This document shows, piece by piece, positions 37,201 to 52,139 of a DNA stretch of 64,000 nucleotides. The position numbers and the translations under genes are program-made. How positions within the stretch are numbered: the first letter of the stretch is position 1; the number at the start of each line of letters is the position of its first letter. Source of the stretch: Luscinia megarhynchos (Eukaryota; Chordata; Aves; Passeriformes; Turdidae). Location of the stretch: positions 42,016,770 through 42,080,769 of the forward strand of contig CM067568.1 of NCBI GenBank assembly GCA_034336665.1, given 5' to 3'. The notes beneath the pieces were generated by a model. The model did no database searches. It was not told where the DNA came from and saw nothing but the letters and a program-made list of their open reading frames with translations.

Positions 37201-38349
37201 TGTTTAGTGGTTACTCTGGTGGGAAAATTTGAAAGGAAATGAATTTTTAAGTGGGTGAATTGGCTGGCACTATGTATGAATCAGATGCAAGGGACATGAC
37301 AGAATGCAAATATTCAATGTAATTCAACCATTGCTATAAAATAACTATTTTTGGGTTTTCTGCTGCTAGCTTTTTCATTGATACATGTCTTTTGAAGTTA
37401 GAATAAAAGAGACAGCAGTCTGAAAGGCAGCAGCCTCATTAAGTAGTCATGATTAATTAGATATTAGTCAAGATAATTAGAAAAAGATCATTATGGACTT
37501 ACAGAGAAGTGGGGGATGGTATATCAAGACAGCATAATGGCTTCTATATAGCATTAAGCATCCCACTGCTGGGTCATGAAGTGGGTGATGTGGGTGGTAG
37601 ATTGACAGAGCCAGAGGTAGAGATATGGCAGCTGAAAACAGTCATGGTAAGTGTAAGAATGCTTGCAGGTTACCATCACCAGTTCTTGGCATAAAATCTG
37701 TTGGCTGGCATAGAGTACTTAAATTAAGTAATGAATACACAATAACAAAAATTTTGTTAAAATTTTGAATTAGTTCCATGTGTGAATTTTGACAAATCCA
37801 TTCTTGACCATTCTCGATTGTTATATATTTAGATGGGTCTCTATAAGTATTTCCAACAGGGTAAGCACAACTAGTGGCTGTTGTTAATCCTGACCTAAAA
37901 AAAAAACAAAAAAAGAAAACCAGGGCTACATTAGTATTGCATTGAAATAAAGTGTTCCAGAAGGAAAATGAATTATATATATATTTTAAAGATAAACTAG
38001 TCATGTGAGCTGCCTCCATTCCATTTTTTTCTCAGTTCTGAATGTCACTGTTACTATATAAATAATTTAATATGTTTAATTTTACAAGATATTTTCAACT
38101 TAGTAAATAAACTTTGACATGGTGTCCACGCTAATAAACTTAATGACAAATCAAATCTGAGAAGATAAATAACCATACAAATATGTTACCCTTTTAGCAA
38201 AAACTGCTTCTGTTTTTTGAAAATGATGTCAAAATCCAAGTTTTTCAAAATTTCTATGCTGTGTTTTCATATATAAATTATTTCAGTTTGATTTTAAAAT
38301 TTATCTGATCCAAAACAGAGCTTGGAGGAAGACAGTTTTCCTGTTTCTG

Positions 38350-38447
38350 TGGAAATGTGGAAAGGAGAGGAGGAGAGGGGAGGGGAGAGCAGAAGAGGGA
38401 AGTGGAGGAGATGGAAGGAGAGAGAAGGCAAAGGCAAGGGGAGCAGG
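38350..38447. repeat. Polypurine (GA-rich) tract
   Basis: About 100 bases almost entirely of A and G on the plus strand (GGAGAGGAGGAGAGGGGAGG and similar), with few pyrimidines. It has several GGG/GGGG runs and partial mirror symmetry, so triplex (H-DNA) formation is possible. The overlapping small ORF at 38322-38516 is an artefact of the purine run. Confidence 0.85.
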
Positions 38448-41400
38448 AACACTGGTATTTCCTTTAAAACAAAAGTATTTTTAAAACTAGATAATTCAAA
38501 TATTTTCTTTCAGTAAAACAAAAGTAATAAATGTTGATGTTGATGTCTAGAAATTTATAACATAATCTGGAAAACAGTCAAATCAGTGTGGATATTAAAA
38601 AATTATTTTCCTGAAACTATCAACTAGGAATTTTTTAACATGATTTTTAGTATGATATATTTGCAATGCCATATATTTTCTCCCTCATTGAAATTATTAA
38701 AAATTGACTCACTTCTGTGAACTTTCTTTTATGAGTGACCTTTTTCATAAGCTTTTGATCTATTTCTACCGCAAAGACATTTTGCTACAGTATTTTACAG
38801 AGATTAAAAAGCCAAATTACTTCCCCCTCCCACAAAAACAATGCCAAGCATTTCCATCATGCAGCATTTTATTTTTAGGGATTCATATGAATAGCCTGAT
38901 TTGCACAAGTGCTGCACACTCAGCGTTATCTATCTGTGGGAATTGGATACTTGATGCTTTTTAGAGATGACAAGAGGATCCATTGAAAATAGTACTTAAG
39001 AGGAAAAAAACCAGGATATTTCTATATGAACATTATGCCCTTGTGATGAGCTTATCTGCAAATTTTCAAGCTTATCTGCTGTGCTACATAACACTTTCCT
39101 CCATTTGCCATGCAGAAAAGATTCAATTAAGGGCACATGAATTAGTTTAAATAGTGATAATTTGAACATCTGAATCTAAAAGAAAGAACATTCTTTCCCT
39201 TTAGAAATAGTTAGTTGAAATAGTGCTGTATTATGCCATTCTGTTTGAAAGCGAGGACTATGTCATAACAGTATAAATTTGAAATATAACCTAAAACCTC
39301 CACATTTTGATATTCAGAACAAACTGCTTTCTTAATATAATAAATCTCTCCAATGCTGGAAGAAGAAATTGCTCTGTCTTTCAGGTATTCCTTTCTTAGA
39401 GCATCCTTTACAGGCAGATGAAACAACTATCTTGACTTTGTGAAATGACACTGCTGCTGAAGTACTGTGTAGCTCACCATCTTGCCATGGCTGGATGGAA
39501 AAGGCTCACACTTAAGAGACATCTGGAAATAAAACCTCAGTGAAGAGCTGATGACAGTGCTCTGTAGAGAGATGCATGGGATGACTGAGGATGGTGTGAT
39601 ACTCAAGAGTCTCACATAAGTTTATTTCCCAGTACTGTATTCTTCTGGTACAGATATGAGAAGGGTGCTAAGAGTCTGTTGTATAGATCCTGGAGTAACT
39701 GTTGAAATTGTTTATCATAGAGCCAGATAAAAAAAAATCAAGGATCAGGGTCTAAGTTCTGACCCAGTGTTCAGCAACATGAATTCAGAAGAAGTCCAGG
39801 GCAGTCAATGGATTTCTATCAGATTTATAGCAGTGTAAGACAAAAAACTTCGTTCAAGGTCTTTCAGTGCACTGTGACAGAATGCAAAGTTCAGCTGCTT
39901 TCTGCAAGGATTAATTTTCTTTCAGACTGTCCCTTCATCCAATGGCATTTGCATTGCTGATGCCTACCCTGCTCCTCAGAGGACATGAAAATATGTAGCT
40001 GCTCATCTCCCTGTTCAGTTTTTATAGATTACTTTGATGTTCAAAATAAATCTCATTATGCTGCAGATCAAAGAGGGCAATTCCTTTCACCAAAGCAGTA
40101 CAATAAGCCAATTAACATTTTAAATTTTTTTTAAACAATTTAATGCAGAGAATTTCACCACAATATATCTGCTGTGAATGGGTAGGTCTGCAGGTTTCCT
40201 TCTTTCTTAAGTTAAACTGATCTAAAATAGGTCTTAAATACACTTTCGTAGTTAATAATTGTGCATTTATGGTTTGAATGTTTTGAAAGTAAGCATAATG
40301 GAGTTTGAAATTTTTGTTTGAGTACGGGTTTGAAAATTTTAAGAAATTAACCTAGATTCTGTAGTCATTCTGTGTATTGTGATTGATGTTGTGCTTTGGT
40401 TATGATTACTTTTGACCGAGCATTGATGTTAATTTTCTGATGCAGGTGATGGAGAACCCAATGAGGAAAGGTGAGCTGTTGGACCCTATAATAACTAACA
40501 ATTAACAGGTGACAATTTCATCTGAGAATAAAAACTCTAGGTTATTGCATTTTAGAAGCCTAATCCTGATGCTTAAAAGGAGGTGCAAGATTCAACTCTT
40601 TCTATTACCAACAAATCATGGCTTGATGTGGCTGGCTTTTTCAAACCTGAATGTCCTGGATATATCTCACCTATAATTGAGTAATAATCCAAGTCTTTTG
40701 AGTATATTTGTATTGTTAAATAGATTTTCTTTTAGATGCATTCCTATAATTTTAATATGGGATGATTAGTAATCCTTATCATAGTACTTGATTTTTAACA
40801 TACTAATGGCCATTTCAGTGAATAAACTTATCAGTAGAAATTTCTGCAGAGGCAAAAATATTAATTTGCTACTAGACAATTTTAAAGAAAGTGAAAAAAT
40901 AAAATTACATGTCATTAGAATTTTCTGAGCCTGAAACCTGAAAGCTACAATCAATTAATCCCATCATTACGCTATAGAAACAAATATATCAGCCAAACTC
41001 TGGTTCAAAACACTGCTGTTTTCAGCCAAAACTTGTTAGTTTTAGATATTATATGTTTGCAGGGGTTTGCATGTGAACAATCCATGTACCGATAATTACT
41101 GATAGAAATTACATGATGATTCATCTCTCTATAAAAATTCATTTTAACCAACAGCAACCTATTTGCAGTCAGTTTTTCGACAGCATGAGGAGTAATACAA
41201 TAGATTTTTATTAGTTTTAAGTTCTCCATGCTAGCCTAAAACCTCAATAGAATTATTAGACTTGCTTAATGGAGCTGTATGCAGAAATAAAAATCGAATT
41301 TTACAGTTTTCTCAGATATTAGAATGTGCAAAATAAAAAAAGAAAATTCAGCAAAATGAAATTTAAAAATTTATTTCAGATTAATCTCAAGGAAAAGTTA

Positions 41401-42956
41401 AAAAAAATTCAAATTATAAAGTAAATTTTTTCAAAGTATTTTGGTATATTTTGTATTCAAAAATATAGTATTGATATATCAAGATTTTGCAGTACAGGTA
41501 GACTCTGGCACTTGGTTTAAGAGTATAAGAGTGGCTGTTTGTCTATTTCTTCCCATTAATTTAGAGAAATTATATTTGTCAATGTTACCTAGAGCATCAA
41601 ATATGCAGGATCGAATTTATTTTCATCTTAAAAAATGTGTTTAGAAAAAATACAGTGCACATATTAAAGTCATATAATATATGTAAGCCATCCTTTGTGG
41701 TGACAGGTCTGGTCATAAGGGTATCTTTCCTCAGTATACATATATGTTAACAGATCAAAATGACCAACACAGGCTTAGAAGCTTTGATTTGTACTTACAT
41801 TACAGTGCCATATAGTGCTTGCTGTCATCAAGAATGTTCATTTTTCTATTACATGTCATTTTGGGATTCTTTGATACATTAAATCTAGAATAGACCTTCC
41901 AAACCAAACGTTCAGACCCCTTTCTGTGACGTGCTAATCTCGACTCTCTCTTACACTTCTGAGTTGACTTTAAATAGTTGCTGTCAGCTCAGAGGAGAGC
42001 TTTGAGGTGCAGCCATAAAAGCCATTTTTCAGACTGTCATAACCTAGTCAGCATTCCTCCCATCTATACACTCCTGAATAAATGAGTGGTCCTCTTACAG
42101 CTCTGCAGGAATGCTGCTTGTTGAACTATGATTTATGAATAATTGATTGGTGAACAATAATGACAAGGCACGTGAACCCTGCAATATCTCTTCAAGAGTG
42201 AGGAGATTTTTTGTGGAGATAAAAGCTATGAACTTTGAAAAATTAATAATGCAAAGGTTGAATAGAGTAGTTGGTACAAGTCTCTAGTTTGGGCTGCCTG
42301 TCTTCAGATTCTGAAATTTATGTTAGTAAATATGCAGAGTAGGATCTGGTTGCCCTTCCAGCAGTGAAGGTGTGCATCCAACTTCCCTGTGATGTGCTAC
42401 TGGACCATCTGCAGTGGAGATCTGACTTGACATTGCTGGGTAGCCAACATGAATTCATGATGTCAGCGGAAGCAGAGGGGGCTTTGAGAGATGCTTTGAC
42501 AAATTGAAATGACTCATGTGGAATCAATTTTTTATGAATGACAAGAAATAAACTTGGCATTTTGTCTGCGTAGTGCTTTCTTCCAAGACCATGTTCTTTG
42601 GGAATGTTCAGGCCTCTCTTCTTGCTGTTCATGTCTGGTTTTCTGTCACAGCCACAAGGCCAGTTTGTTGCTTAAGTGACAGAAATAATAGAGGAATTAA
42701 AATACAGAAACACATTCAGAAGCAACCCTGACCTGTGTTGATAAATATGGAGTGATTAAGTTTTGGGGAGACTCTGGAGACCATTTATCCTCTTAAAGAC
42801 AGTGGCCAAACCTGTACTCATGCCTAGGTCAAGACAAGAAATTTTTGAGAAGCCTGTTAGTAAATATAGGGTCTCCAGCTAGAAATTACTGCAATTTTTA
42901 AAAAGTTTAAAGTTGGTAGAGAATTTAATATCTCTTGACATAAATATACTACTGTT

Positions 42957-42981
42957 CATATGTATGTATGTATGTATGCAT
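42957..42981. repeat. (TATG)n microsatellite
   Basis: About five TATG tetramers between CA and CATA. Confidence 0.85.
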
Positions 42982-44170
42982 AGATCATATTTCTGAAAAT
43001 GTTTACATTAGGATAATGTCATGGGATACTCTCAATATATGTTCCCTTTCCTTTTGAAATGGCACAATTTGCTTCCATTTTTCACGACAAAAAAGGTAAT
43101 TTGTTACTTGACAGATTTTGTATGAAGCTTCTCTAAATGTGTACTTAGCAATTATCTTGTTTACTTTCTCTAGCTCTATTTACATCTAGTCATCCAAATG
43201 TAGTGGATGATGATAGATGTTGTGCCCTGATATGAATCCATTGGGAAAAGGTCAGACTAAAATTTTTGAAGCAAAATACATAATCCATTATTACATTATT
43301 ACAAATTATCTTAGGCCATTACAAGAATTTGTATACAGTACCTTCTCTTAGCAGGGCTTTGGTAGATCCAATACCTTTTCTTTCCATATTTGATGAAAAC
43401 ACAAGCAGAAGAAAAGAAAGTTATGAATGTAACAATCTCATACTTGCATGAATGCATAATCAATTATACACTGATTTTTATAATACAATCTGTACCTAGA
43501 ACATAGAACCATGAACTTGCATGCAAGCAAGACAAAATGAAAAATAAGCTCATGTTGCTTGGGATTTGTTTCACAATATAGTATTTTTTCAAAGAGAATA
43601 TAAAATAATTGTTTTTAGAAAGGTTACTTCAAGAGACATTATGATGTGTACAGTTTTCATGTTGAAAAGAATCTGATTGCTAGGTCCGGGTTATGTAGAA
43701 CATATTATAAATATATAAATAAGCTCAATTTAATTCTAGCATATTTGTAGTAAAGCTAAATTGTCTCGACTCACATAATTAGAAATCTAATCTGGAAAAT
43801 CTTGTAACAGCTTGCTGTGATGCACTTTTGAAGTTGTCAGTATAACACCTTTAAAAGGCATTTTTCTTTTAATATACTCTGCCTTAATAGCTTTTCTTAT
43901 CTATTTCCTTTTGTCAACCTGCTGCACACACATTACCCTTGATCACATCATCTTCCTTGAATGTCAAAATAATTAATTACAATATTTGTGATGATTACTT
44001 GCCTTTACACTGACAGATTCTGAAGTTTTTTTATATCTGTGTGTATGCAAAATCTAGTTTCGTAACTGAAAAAAACATTATCAGCTTAACTTCAGATGAC
44101 ACATATTATGCAGAGATTTTAAAAGAATTCCTACCAAATTATTCATCCAGATTAGTTTCTTGTATGTAAA

Positions 44171-44275
44171 TTGTTTTTTTGGTCCCTTTTTTTTTTGTTT
44201 TTTTTTGTTTAGTCCTTTAAAGCACTGCAATGCCTTAACCTTTTCCTCCTCCCCCCCCAAAAAAAGCCCCAAGAA
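44171..44275. repeat. T/G tract followed by C8/A7 run
   Basis: T runs with G interruptions span 44171-44210. After about 40 bases of ordinary sequence comes a pyrimidine run with eight C (44251-44258) directly followed by seven A. Confidence 0.8.
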
Positions 44276-46007
44276 AAGCCAGGATACACTTTGCATAGAT
44301 ATTTTCACAGCAGCTTCCACCCTCTGTGGTGTAAGGCTCCTGTGTGAAGTTGTTCTTTCAGCTGCATTGTCAGATTTCTAGATTCTGACCTTATCTTTCT
44401 ACCTGAATATTGTCCTAGATAGAAAAGAAGACTTTGCTGGCTTAAAATGGCAGAGCCAAACTTTGTATGGAAGTAGTTCCACCTCTGATGAGTGCTCAGA
44501 CATCTCTGACCAAAACAAATGAGAGATCTTACAAATTTAGTGTGTTCATTTTTCAATTTACTGTAATAGAGTTTTTTAGGGGCAAAATTCTAATTTTAAA
44601 TTTTGAACAATCCTGTCACTGCTTTGACTCTTATTTCAACTACGAGAATGAACCATAAATTTAGAAATCTCTAAATATAATCAAACCCACTTATTTCACT
44701 GCCATGAGTTACCTTTCCATCCTCCTTCACACCTCCAAAAATGAACTTGTACTCAGAAGAACCACCTGTTTTATGGCTAGAGCACTAAACAGATTTGAAG
44801 AAGCATTTTCTTTAGCACTTTAATCACCAAACAGAATTTAGGATCAGAGAAATCTCATGAGTTTAAAGTTGGGAATCAGCTAACCATATATTAAAACTGA
44901 ATCCAAGTTGAGGAGTAAATTTGAGAGTGTAACTGCTGACAGTGACTGAAAACTAAATTACCTGCAGTTGTCAGCAAAAAAAATGTTTCATGGCCTTTTA
45001 AAAGTTTGAAGAGAAGAGGTCTTTTAAATTTTTGTCAGATTAAAAAGCCACAGTTGTTTCAGAAAAGTGAATGCACCTTTTATATTTCAATCTAGATGTT
45101 TAAATAAGATTTTAGCTGTTTTGATTAATTTTATAGAGAAGTGTTTTTTTTAAGGTTGCTGATTTGTCCTATTTTAACCTTCCATATGAAAAAATGTACC
45201 TTTAAGATGCCTGTAACTCCTCATGGAATATAGCACAGTCCTGGAAAGAAATAAGAAGTAGATGTCCACATTAGAGATGTCCAGAGTACTATAGAATAAT
45301 CCCAAACAGATTACCTGAGAGAAATTTGAGTTGCATTTCCATTCAGTTCAGAAATCAGGAGACATTCTCATCCTGACAGGTTTTTTGAATCACTTCAGTG
45401 CAACCTCAGAAACCCTTAGAGGCTGAATACCACCATTTTCCAAAAGGTGCAAAATGATGGCTACTAAGTTTTATGTCATTATGTCAAAGATCAGCAATTT
45501 TGTTTTTCTTTTGTTCCCCAGCTCTGTCGTTAGAAATTAATCTAACTATCTCTTTTGGTCAACAACTGATAGTATCTGAACAATGCTTTTGTTTGGTATC
45601 AAGAACCAGTTTATATATCACTATCTTCCTCAATTTTATTTTACAATAGCTGCTATTAAAAAAGCTATGTAATTAGACACTGATTACTTTTAACAGGCTT
45701 ACATACTTCAATTTTTTTGTTCTTGTACTCTTTCCACTTTTAGTAATTTTGAACAGGTTATTCAATTATTTTATTATTTCCTGCATTTCTATGCAGATTT
45801 AACATATTACAGATTATTTAAAAAACAGCAATAGACTTTATCAGACACTGTATATGTGTGAGACATATCTGAAATGAAAGAGCCCAATCCATTTTTTCCC
45901 CTGCTATTGTAAAAAGAGGTGAAATATGTTATTTGGACTAGTTTGGAGGTCATATCAACTGGATACATACCTGCTAGGTATTTCTTCACAATTTAAGGCT
46001 TTTGATG

Positions 46008-46033
46008 TTTTTTTTTGGTTTTTTGGTTTTTTT
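46008..46033. repeat. T/G-rich low-complexity tract
   Basis: T8, GG, T6, GG, T7 in sequence, of the same kind as other T/G tracts here. Confidence 0.85.
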
Positions 46034-49000
46034 CCCAGCAACTTTCACTTTAAGGTAGAGGTGAATGAGTAATGTGGGAAATTTGGCCAAATTTCCCCTC
46101 TCACATTGATTTTGACAAAGCTGAGCTGCATTCTTATTGAGATTCCCAGACCATGGGTACTCTCAAACCTCAAGAGTACTTGTTCTCCAACTCTGCTCAA
46201 TGCTTTGCCATCCACCTGCACTTCTAGTGAGTCCGTAAGAATATGGAAGGATAGAAATACTTGAGGTTTATTTCCCTGAAATGTTGCTGGTTTTTTTTTT
46301 TTTAACAGAGTATACCAGAAAGACACCAGCAGCAGTTAAAATCCCTAAAGATATGCTTTGTTAGGTTCTCCTGAGTTAGAGAAAACAAAGTTCTAATTAA
46401 GTCTGGCTCTTAAATATTTTATTCTATTGCATTTAAAGATATTTAAAGATATCCATCCACTTCCATTAATCTAGTTTTTGCCTCAAATGAATGGTAAAAC
46501 TGCTTCAATATTTCCATAGGAACAGACACCACTTTTCATCTACCATTTAGGCCTCTACCTCTATTACGGAACACTAATTGGATTTTGTCAGTGGAAGTTA
46601 ATTTCACTCTTTAATGCTTCTATCGACTATCCATTTATTTACAGTTCATACCCTACAGAAAACTAGAAATACAAAAGCAAGGCTTAGAGCTGATCACAAT
46701 TAGTTGAAACAGCTTTCTAAAAGTTCTGTGAGATAGGAGTTTTCTCCATTCAGTACAATTAGCTATTTTCTCTTACTATTATGAATCCAATTTTTGGAAC
46801 ACCTGTTGCCATAGGCATGGAGATGCCTTGCCGAAAATAAATGTTAGAAACAGATCAGTTATTCTTTTAAAGGCTTGTGATTCAATTGATAGATGTGCTG
46901 TGCCCCAGAGGAAATTCCTGGGAGTTCTGACTCTCTGAAGTTCTTCTGTGTCCATAGCAGCAGCCTGATCACACTGGACACTGAGACACAATGCTACAGC
47001 AAGCTCCCCATGCACTCTTAACTCTTGCTCCTGAAGGTGGGCCAAACCATTGATATGTTTGTTAGACACAGCTAAGTGGAAATGAACGACTCTGAAGAGT
47101 TTGTAAATTCAAGATGGATTAACTGAATAGATTATTTTCTTCATTATGTCATAGGAAAAAGAAACCAGTGTTATATTGGCAACCTGCTGATTAAGCAAAA
47201 GAACTAGCCAGAACATCATAAAGCTGTTTACACAGGCAGTAATTAAAATTAATGAAATGTTGAATGGACATGACAGAGTAAAGCAACCAGAATGGAGATT
47301 TCACTTCTTTTGGCTCTCTGGTATAAGAGGATTCAAAGAAAACCCATTCCCATTAGAGCTAAAAACAGTGATTATTTTGAAGTGGATTCAGGTTTAATTC
47401 ATGTTTGTTTAGTTTCATAATGCTACAGTTTTTGCCTCATTCAAGTCTAAGTGAATGTAGATGAGATGTCAGCAACATCAGTCTGTCTGTTTCTGGAAAC
47501 ACTGAAAAATGCACTGACTAGGTTGACTTTGGAAAATAACCAAAGTGGTTTTCCTTGTCCTCTAATCCTTTATGTAGTTAGTTTTCTAGCACATGCAGAA
47601 TTACATGTAGATTACTGCAGAAAAACAGTCTTTATGTGTTTCTATTTTCCAGATAGCAAGGACAAAATAAATAATAATTATAAAAAGAAATTATAAATAG
47701 CTTGATAGCAAGAAACAAATTTACCTCACCATCTACAAGTATTCTTTGCAATAACATAAATTTTGTCAAATTGCTTACAATCAGCTATTTTCATTGTATG
47801 GTAGATAGAAAGCACAACTTAAAAGCAAGTCTGCAATAAAAATCTGGACTTAAGAATAAAGAATACTTTTGTATTTTCTTTTAATTAAAGAAACTGATGT
47901 CACTTCATGTTCCAAGTTGTCTGACACATTTTATAGAAAAAAAGGTGAGAAAATTGACAGAATAATTTTTTGTGTCCAAGTTCTTGCTGGTCTGGTGCTG
48001 AATAGTCACTGAAGTCAAAATGAGCAGAAGGTAATCATCATTTTATAAGATCTACTTTTTATCTTCTTCTCAGCTATGTGCAGCAGAAATTTTCTTTTTT
48101 CCTGTCTATCTTCCTGAATAGCTGCCACAACAGTATTAGGTGCATCTTAGATTTATATGCCCAATAAATATTCAACAACTGCTGAGTTGAGGTTACATTG
48201 ATACATACACAAAGTTTATGTCTTTTTTCCTTGCATTTGATCTTTATAATGGAAGCAGGCTAATATTACACAATTAATCTTATGCAACATACTCAGCACA
48301 CAGAAGGCTTAGTTTTAATTTACTGGGTCATAAGTAGCTGTAGTCTCTGCTATGTGTAGCATTTTGCAGCCATAAATTATTTGATAGCAATTATCCCTTA
48401 AAATGTAATGAATGCTTGTTTTCAGTGACATGAATTCAGAGGAATTGCAAAACTGAGAACAAAGGTACTTGAATAGTTTAATGCCATATGGGTCTTTTCT
48501 CATAAGAAAATTACATTTGAGCATTTTGATTAAATAATCTCAACAATAAATATCTATTTAATGTATAAAAGTGGTCTGGCTAAAGTATATAAAAGCTGTA
48601 TATTTTTCCTACCTAGGCTGTCCACAGACCCTGGTCAAATTTATTTAAATAGACTGGAAGATTAGGATTGATGCTGTTATTATTATGATTATTAATAGTG
48701 ATGTTATTATTATAAATTGTGGGCTCGGATGGTGCCAAATAAGGCAGCAATGGTGAAAACTGAACCAGGCAATAACTTCTCTTTTAAAAACAGGATACCT
48801 GGCATGAAAATACATTGGGAGATTTGGGAAAGGAAGCATTCATATTTTGGATATAATTTGCTTTTCATAGTTTTTGCCACTTATGATATATCTCTGAGAA
48901 GCTAAAAAAAGCTGGATTATCCTGCTTGGGAAAAGAATTTTTCAGAACTTGACTATCACAAATGAATCCCAGATAATATTTTATCATATTCCTTGTAATT

Positions 49001-50103
49001 TCGGGCTGAGTGGCCATACTTCAGCTTTAAAATATCTCAAAAATCCAAACAAGGACCTGGCTAGAATGTGCAACAGTTCTTTCCTGACCTCTAGACCTGG
49101 TCTCCACCAGGCAGCAGATGGAGCATAGAACATATTGGGGTGTCATTTTGTCAGAGAATTAGAATAGTTCAAAGGCACATACATGATTCCTAAAGAGTGG
49201 AAGAGCTCTCAAATCCTGTTGCATAGACATAGTCAGAAGTAACTCCTTGGGTATTAAACATACTACTTGAGCATGCATAGCTACACAAAAAATAGTATCT
49301 TAACAAATGGGATGTTTCTGTACTTAGAGAGTCATTACTTGAGAATTCTGGACACAAACCTGAAACAGTCATTATCAGATTTGCACACTACAATTCATAT
49401 TATGGTCTGCCATTCCAGAAACAATTATGGATCATTAGTTTTAATAAAGAAAAATTAGTTGGCACTGTGCACAAATGGCATCACATACACAAATGGCTTT
49501 GGGGAGCTGGAAAGCATTCTTTTTTTCCATCTGTGTTTAGAGTGAAACCTGGTCCTCCCTGAAATTAATTGTAGTATGCAATTTTCTTCACTGGGGCTAG
49601 GATTTCATGCTTGATTTCCTATACTTTGCATTTCCAGTGTTTTCTGTTGCCTTGCAGGTATCCATGCACTTGCTCCATGATTTTTCAATCTTCGATTTGC
49701 ATATGCTGCCTTAGGTGTACCTCAATAACTCACATCATTCACAGCATTTGGGTATGTTCATACCTTTTGGGAATACCTTGGAACACATTTGACAGCAATG
49801 TTGATAATACATATTTATTACTAAGTATTTACAAAACACAATTTCTCAGCATTAGCTATTCAAGGCACATTTAACAGCAGCATACCAAGGCAAAGACCTT
49901 TCCTATAGAAAGAAGCCTTAGACATAATTAGAGGACACTAAGAATGAAAACTGTTTATAAAGCTGTGAATGTAGAGAAGAATTTCTGCCCACAAAAATCT
50001 TGCATGACAGCAGAGAATAAAGGTAATTTGCAACTTATGCTGGTTGGCAATATTTATTTATTTTTAAAGCATCCAAAACAATGAATATAATTATTTTTTA
50101 ATT

Positions 50104-50154
50104 TAAATGGATCTTAAAATTTATTAAAATGGATTTTAAATGGATTTTAAAGTG
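50104..50154. repeat. Short tandem repeat, unit about 11-13 bp
   Basis: Three to four imperfect copies of AAATGGATTTTA, the last two nearly identical. Confidence 0.7.
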
Positions 50155-50575
50155 GCTGAAAATTATTTTTCAGGGAATATGTTATACTTCAAATTTAAGT
50201 AATACAAAGGAGAAAATTATGTGCCATGACACCTCAATATGTAGCAAACTCAGTGTTCCAGAATTTACAACTTTGTGCCTATCATTAGGACTAATTTTTT
50301 GACACTTTGAGTGAGAAACTTATGCAAGTAATCAAACTAGGTGGAAAACTCAGAGCCATGAATGCTAAAGTAGAATTCAGAGTCTGAATATCAGATAAAA
50401 CATATGGGCACTTCCTCTAATAAGGACTAAGAAATTATGTACTGAAAGCAGATTACATGTGGTATACTGAGCTCAAAAATTGGATACAAGACACTAAATC
50501 ATGCTGCTGAGTAGCATCATAACATTTTCCCATTTTTACTTCCCTACTTATAGTATGAAAGAAAAAACCTGTGGT

Positions 50576-50588
50576 AAAAAAAAAAAAA
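50576..50588. repeat. Poly-A run (13 nt)
   Basis: A13 with no recognised retroposed body upstream. Confidence 0.8.
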
Positions 50589-50804
50589 GCTTATTACAAT
50601 TAATATTAAAACTGATTTTATTTATATAAAAATTCCTATTTCCCTTCCAGTGTGCCTAAGGGCTTCCTAAGGAATATTAAGCAAAGTCAGAATAAAAGAG
50701 AAATTTTAAAAGGCCATTTCCATAATCACTGAAGATCAGTAAACTTCAAAAACTGAACCTGAGCACTTAAATTTTACCTAGGGCATATCAACATCTACTG
50801 AGAC

Positions 50805-50887
50805 AAAAGCAAGCAAGCAAACAAACAAACAAAAAAAACCCCCAAAAAACAACTAACCAACCAAGAAACCGAGGGAAAAAAAAAATA
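50805..50887. repeat. A/C-rich low-complexity tract with CAAG/CAAA tetramers
   Basis: AAGC and CAAA tetramers are followed by AAAACCCCC, CCAACC and a final A run. Confidence 0.9.
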
Positions 50888-52139
50888 AGATGGGCTTACT
50901 TTTAAGATTTCTAACACCTCCCATACAGGTCAGGTTGGATAGTATATGAAATTCACCTGTAAGTGTGGATAAATCTACTTTTTTGATGCCTATTAGCACT
51001 TGTTATTATAATCCAAACCCAAAATTTCCAGGGCAGAAGCAAAAATTAAAAATAAAAGGCAAAAACTATACAAGAAAGAAAAAAACTGGTAATAATAACT
51101 GACATGTTTTTGGTGTCTACCCAAAGGCATTTGGTGGAGAAATCAGAATCTGTATCCATTTCCAAGGTGAACAAAATCTCATTCCTGGACTTTGGAAATG
51201 CCCTCTCATAGTTACGCTTTAAGCTATTCTAGGCAGTTATTTTTATTAAAAACCTCAAATGATGGAGATTTCTAGCTTCTTCCCTGGTATTTCATACTCT
51301 ATCCAGAGTGAACAAGAAAAATTTTGTTTACTTTTACAGCAACCTTTTAACTTTTTAACCCTTCTGCTGTATTTTACTTCAGTATTTTTTTTTTCTTTTT
51401 TTCCTTATTCAGTTTGATCACTCTTTCTTCCTATAGTTTTTGTTCATTTTGTAATGAGAGGGGAAAGATCCAGTTGATGTGATTTCATTTTTTTTAGTTT
51501 CATAGACCCAAACTGACTTAGTATATTAGCTAAGCTCTTTAACAGAGTTGAATGACAAAGGGTATAGAACAGCAGGAGTATTAATGTGTTTCATGTGCAA
51601 TAGTGCTGTGTACAGTCTGAGTGGGTTGGCTTTCTTTTCTTTTCTACTTTTTATTGCTTAAATGTGATCTCATTGACCCATGTTTAGTGCTTGATAAGCA
51701 TAGTCCTCAGAAAACTTTTCTGTATAATTGCTTCCCTTGCCACTTGTTTCCACCTTACACTGTGAAGTAAACTATATCTAGTGAAAATAGAACTGTAGGT
51801 CATGTTAAACACATTTCTTTTTTTTTCCCAGATAATTTTACAAGGTTGATTTGAATTCCAAATCACATTCTAGTGTGTACTTTCAAGCATTCACAGCTAC
51901 ATATCCTCTGGAAGTTTAATAAATGCATACTCAGATCTCAATCCAGTCATTAATAGAAATATTGAGGAGCTGTGGACCTGCTGTATCTTGAAGACTGTGA
52001 CATTCAAAATCAAGATTTAAAGTCTGCTGGCATCTGTCCTGTTTCCCTAGTGAGTTTCACCTCCTGTTTTAAAAGTCTTTCGACACAGTGAGATTTTAGA
52101 GTGCGGTAGAGATGTACGCAATACATCTGCACTTGTCTA

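Larger units (their letters stand above)
27166..38349. other. Unassigned AT-rich stretch
   Basis: No gene or transposon was recognised over about 11 kb. It contains an AT microsatellite, an A/C tract at 30416-30472, a short degenerate tandem repeat near 33.94 kb and an A15 run. Small ORFs lie on both strands (28195-29326, 32808-33071, 33463-33648, 34473-34858, 35339-36401, 37509-38019). Slightly GC-richer patches occur at 33470-33600 and 35900-36130 without identifiable identity. Confidence 0.5.
38448..52139. other. Unassigned AT-rich stretch
   Basis: About 13.7 kb without a recognisable gene or transposon. Simple repeats and low-complexity tracts are listed separately. Many short ORFs on both strands (for example 42318-42632 minus, 46045-46326 minus, 46779-47069 minus, 47451-47696 plus, 49611-49874 plus) show no domain or splice support. 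The sequence 42110-42180 has several TAAT-type cores and an intact CACGTG E-box-like GGCACGTGA, compatible with regulatory DNA. Confidence 0.5.
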
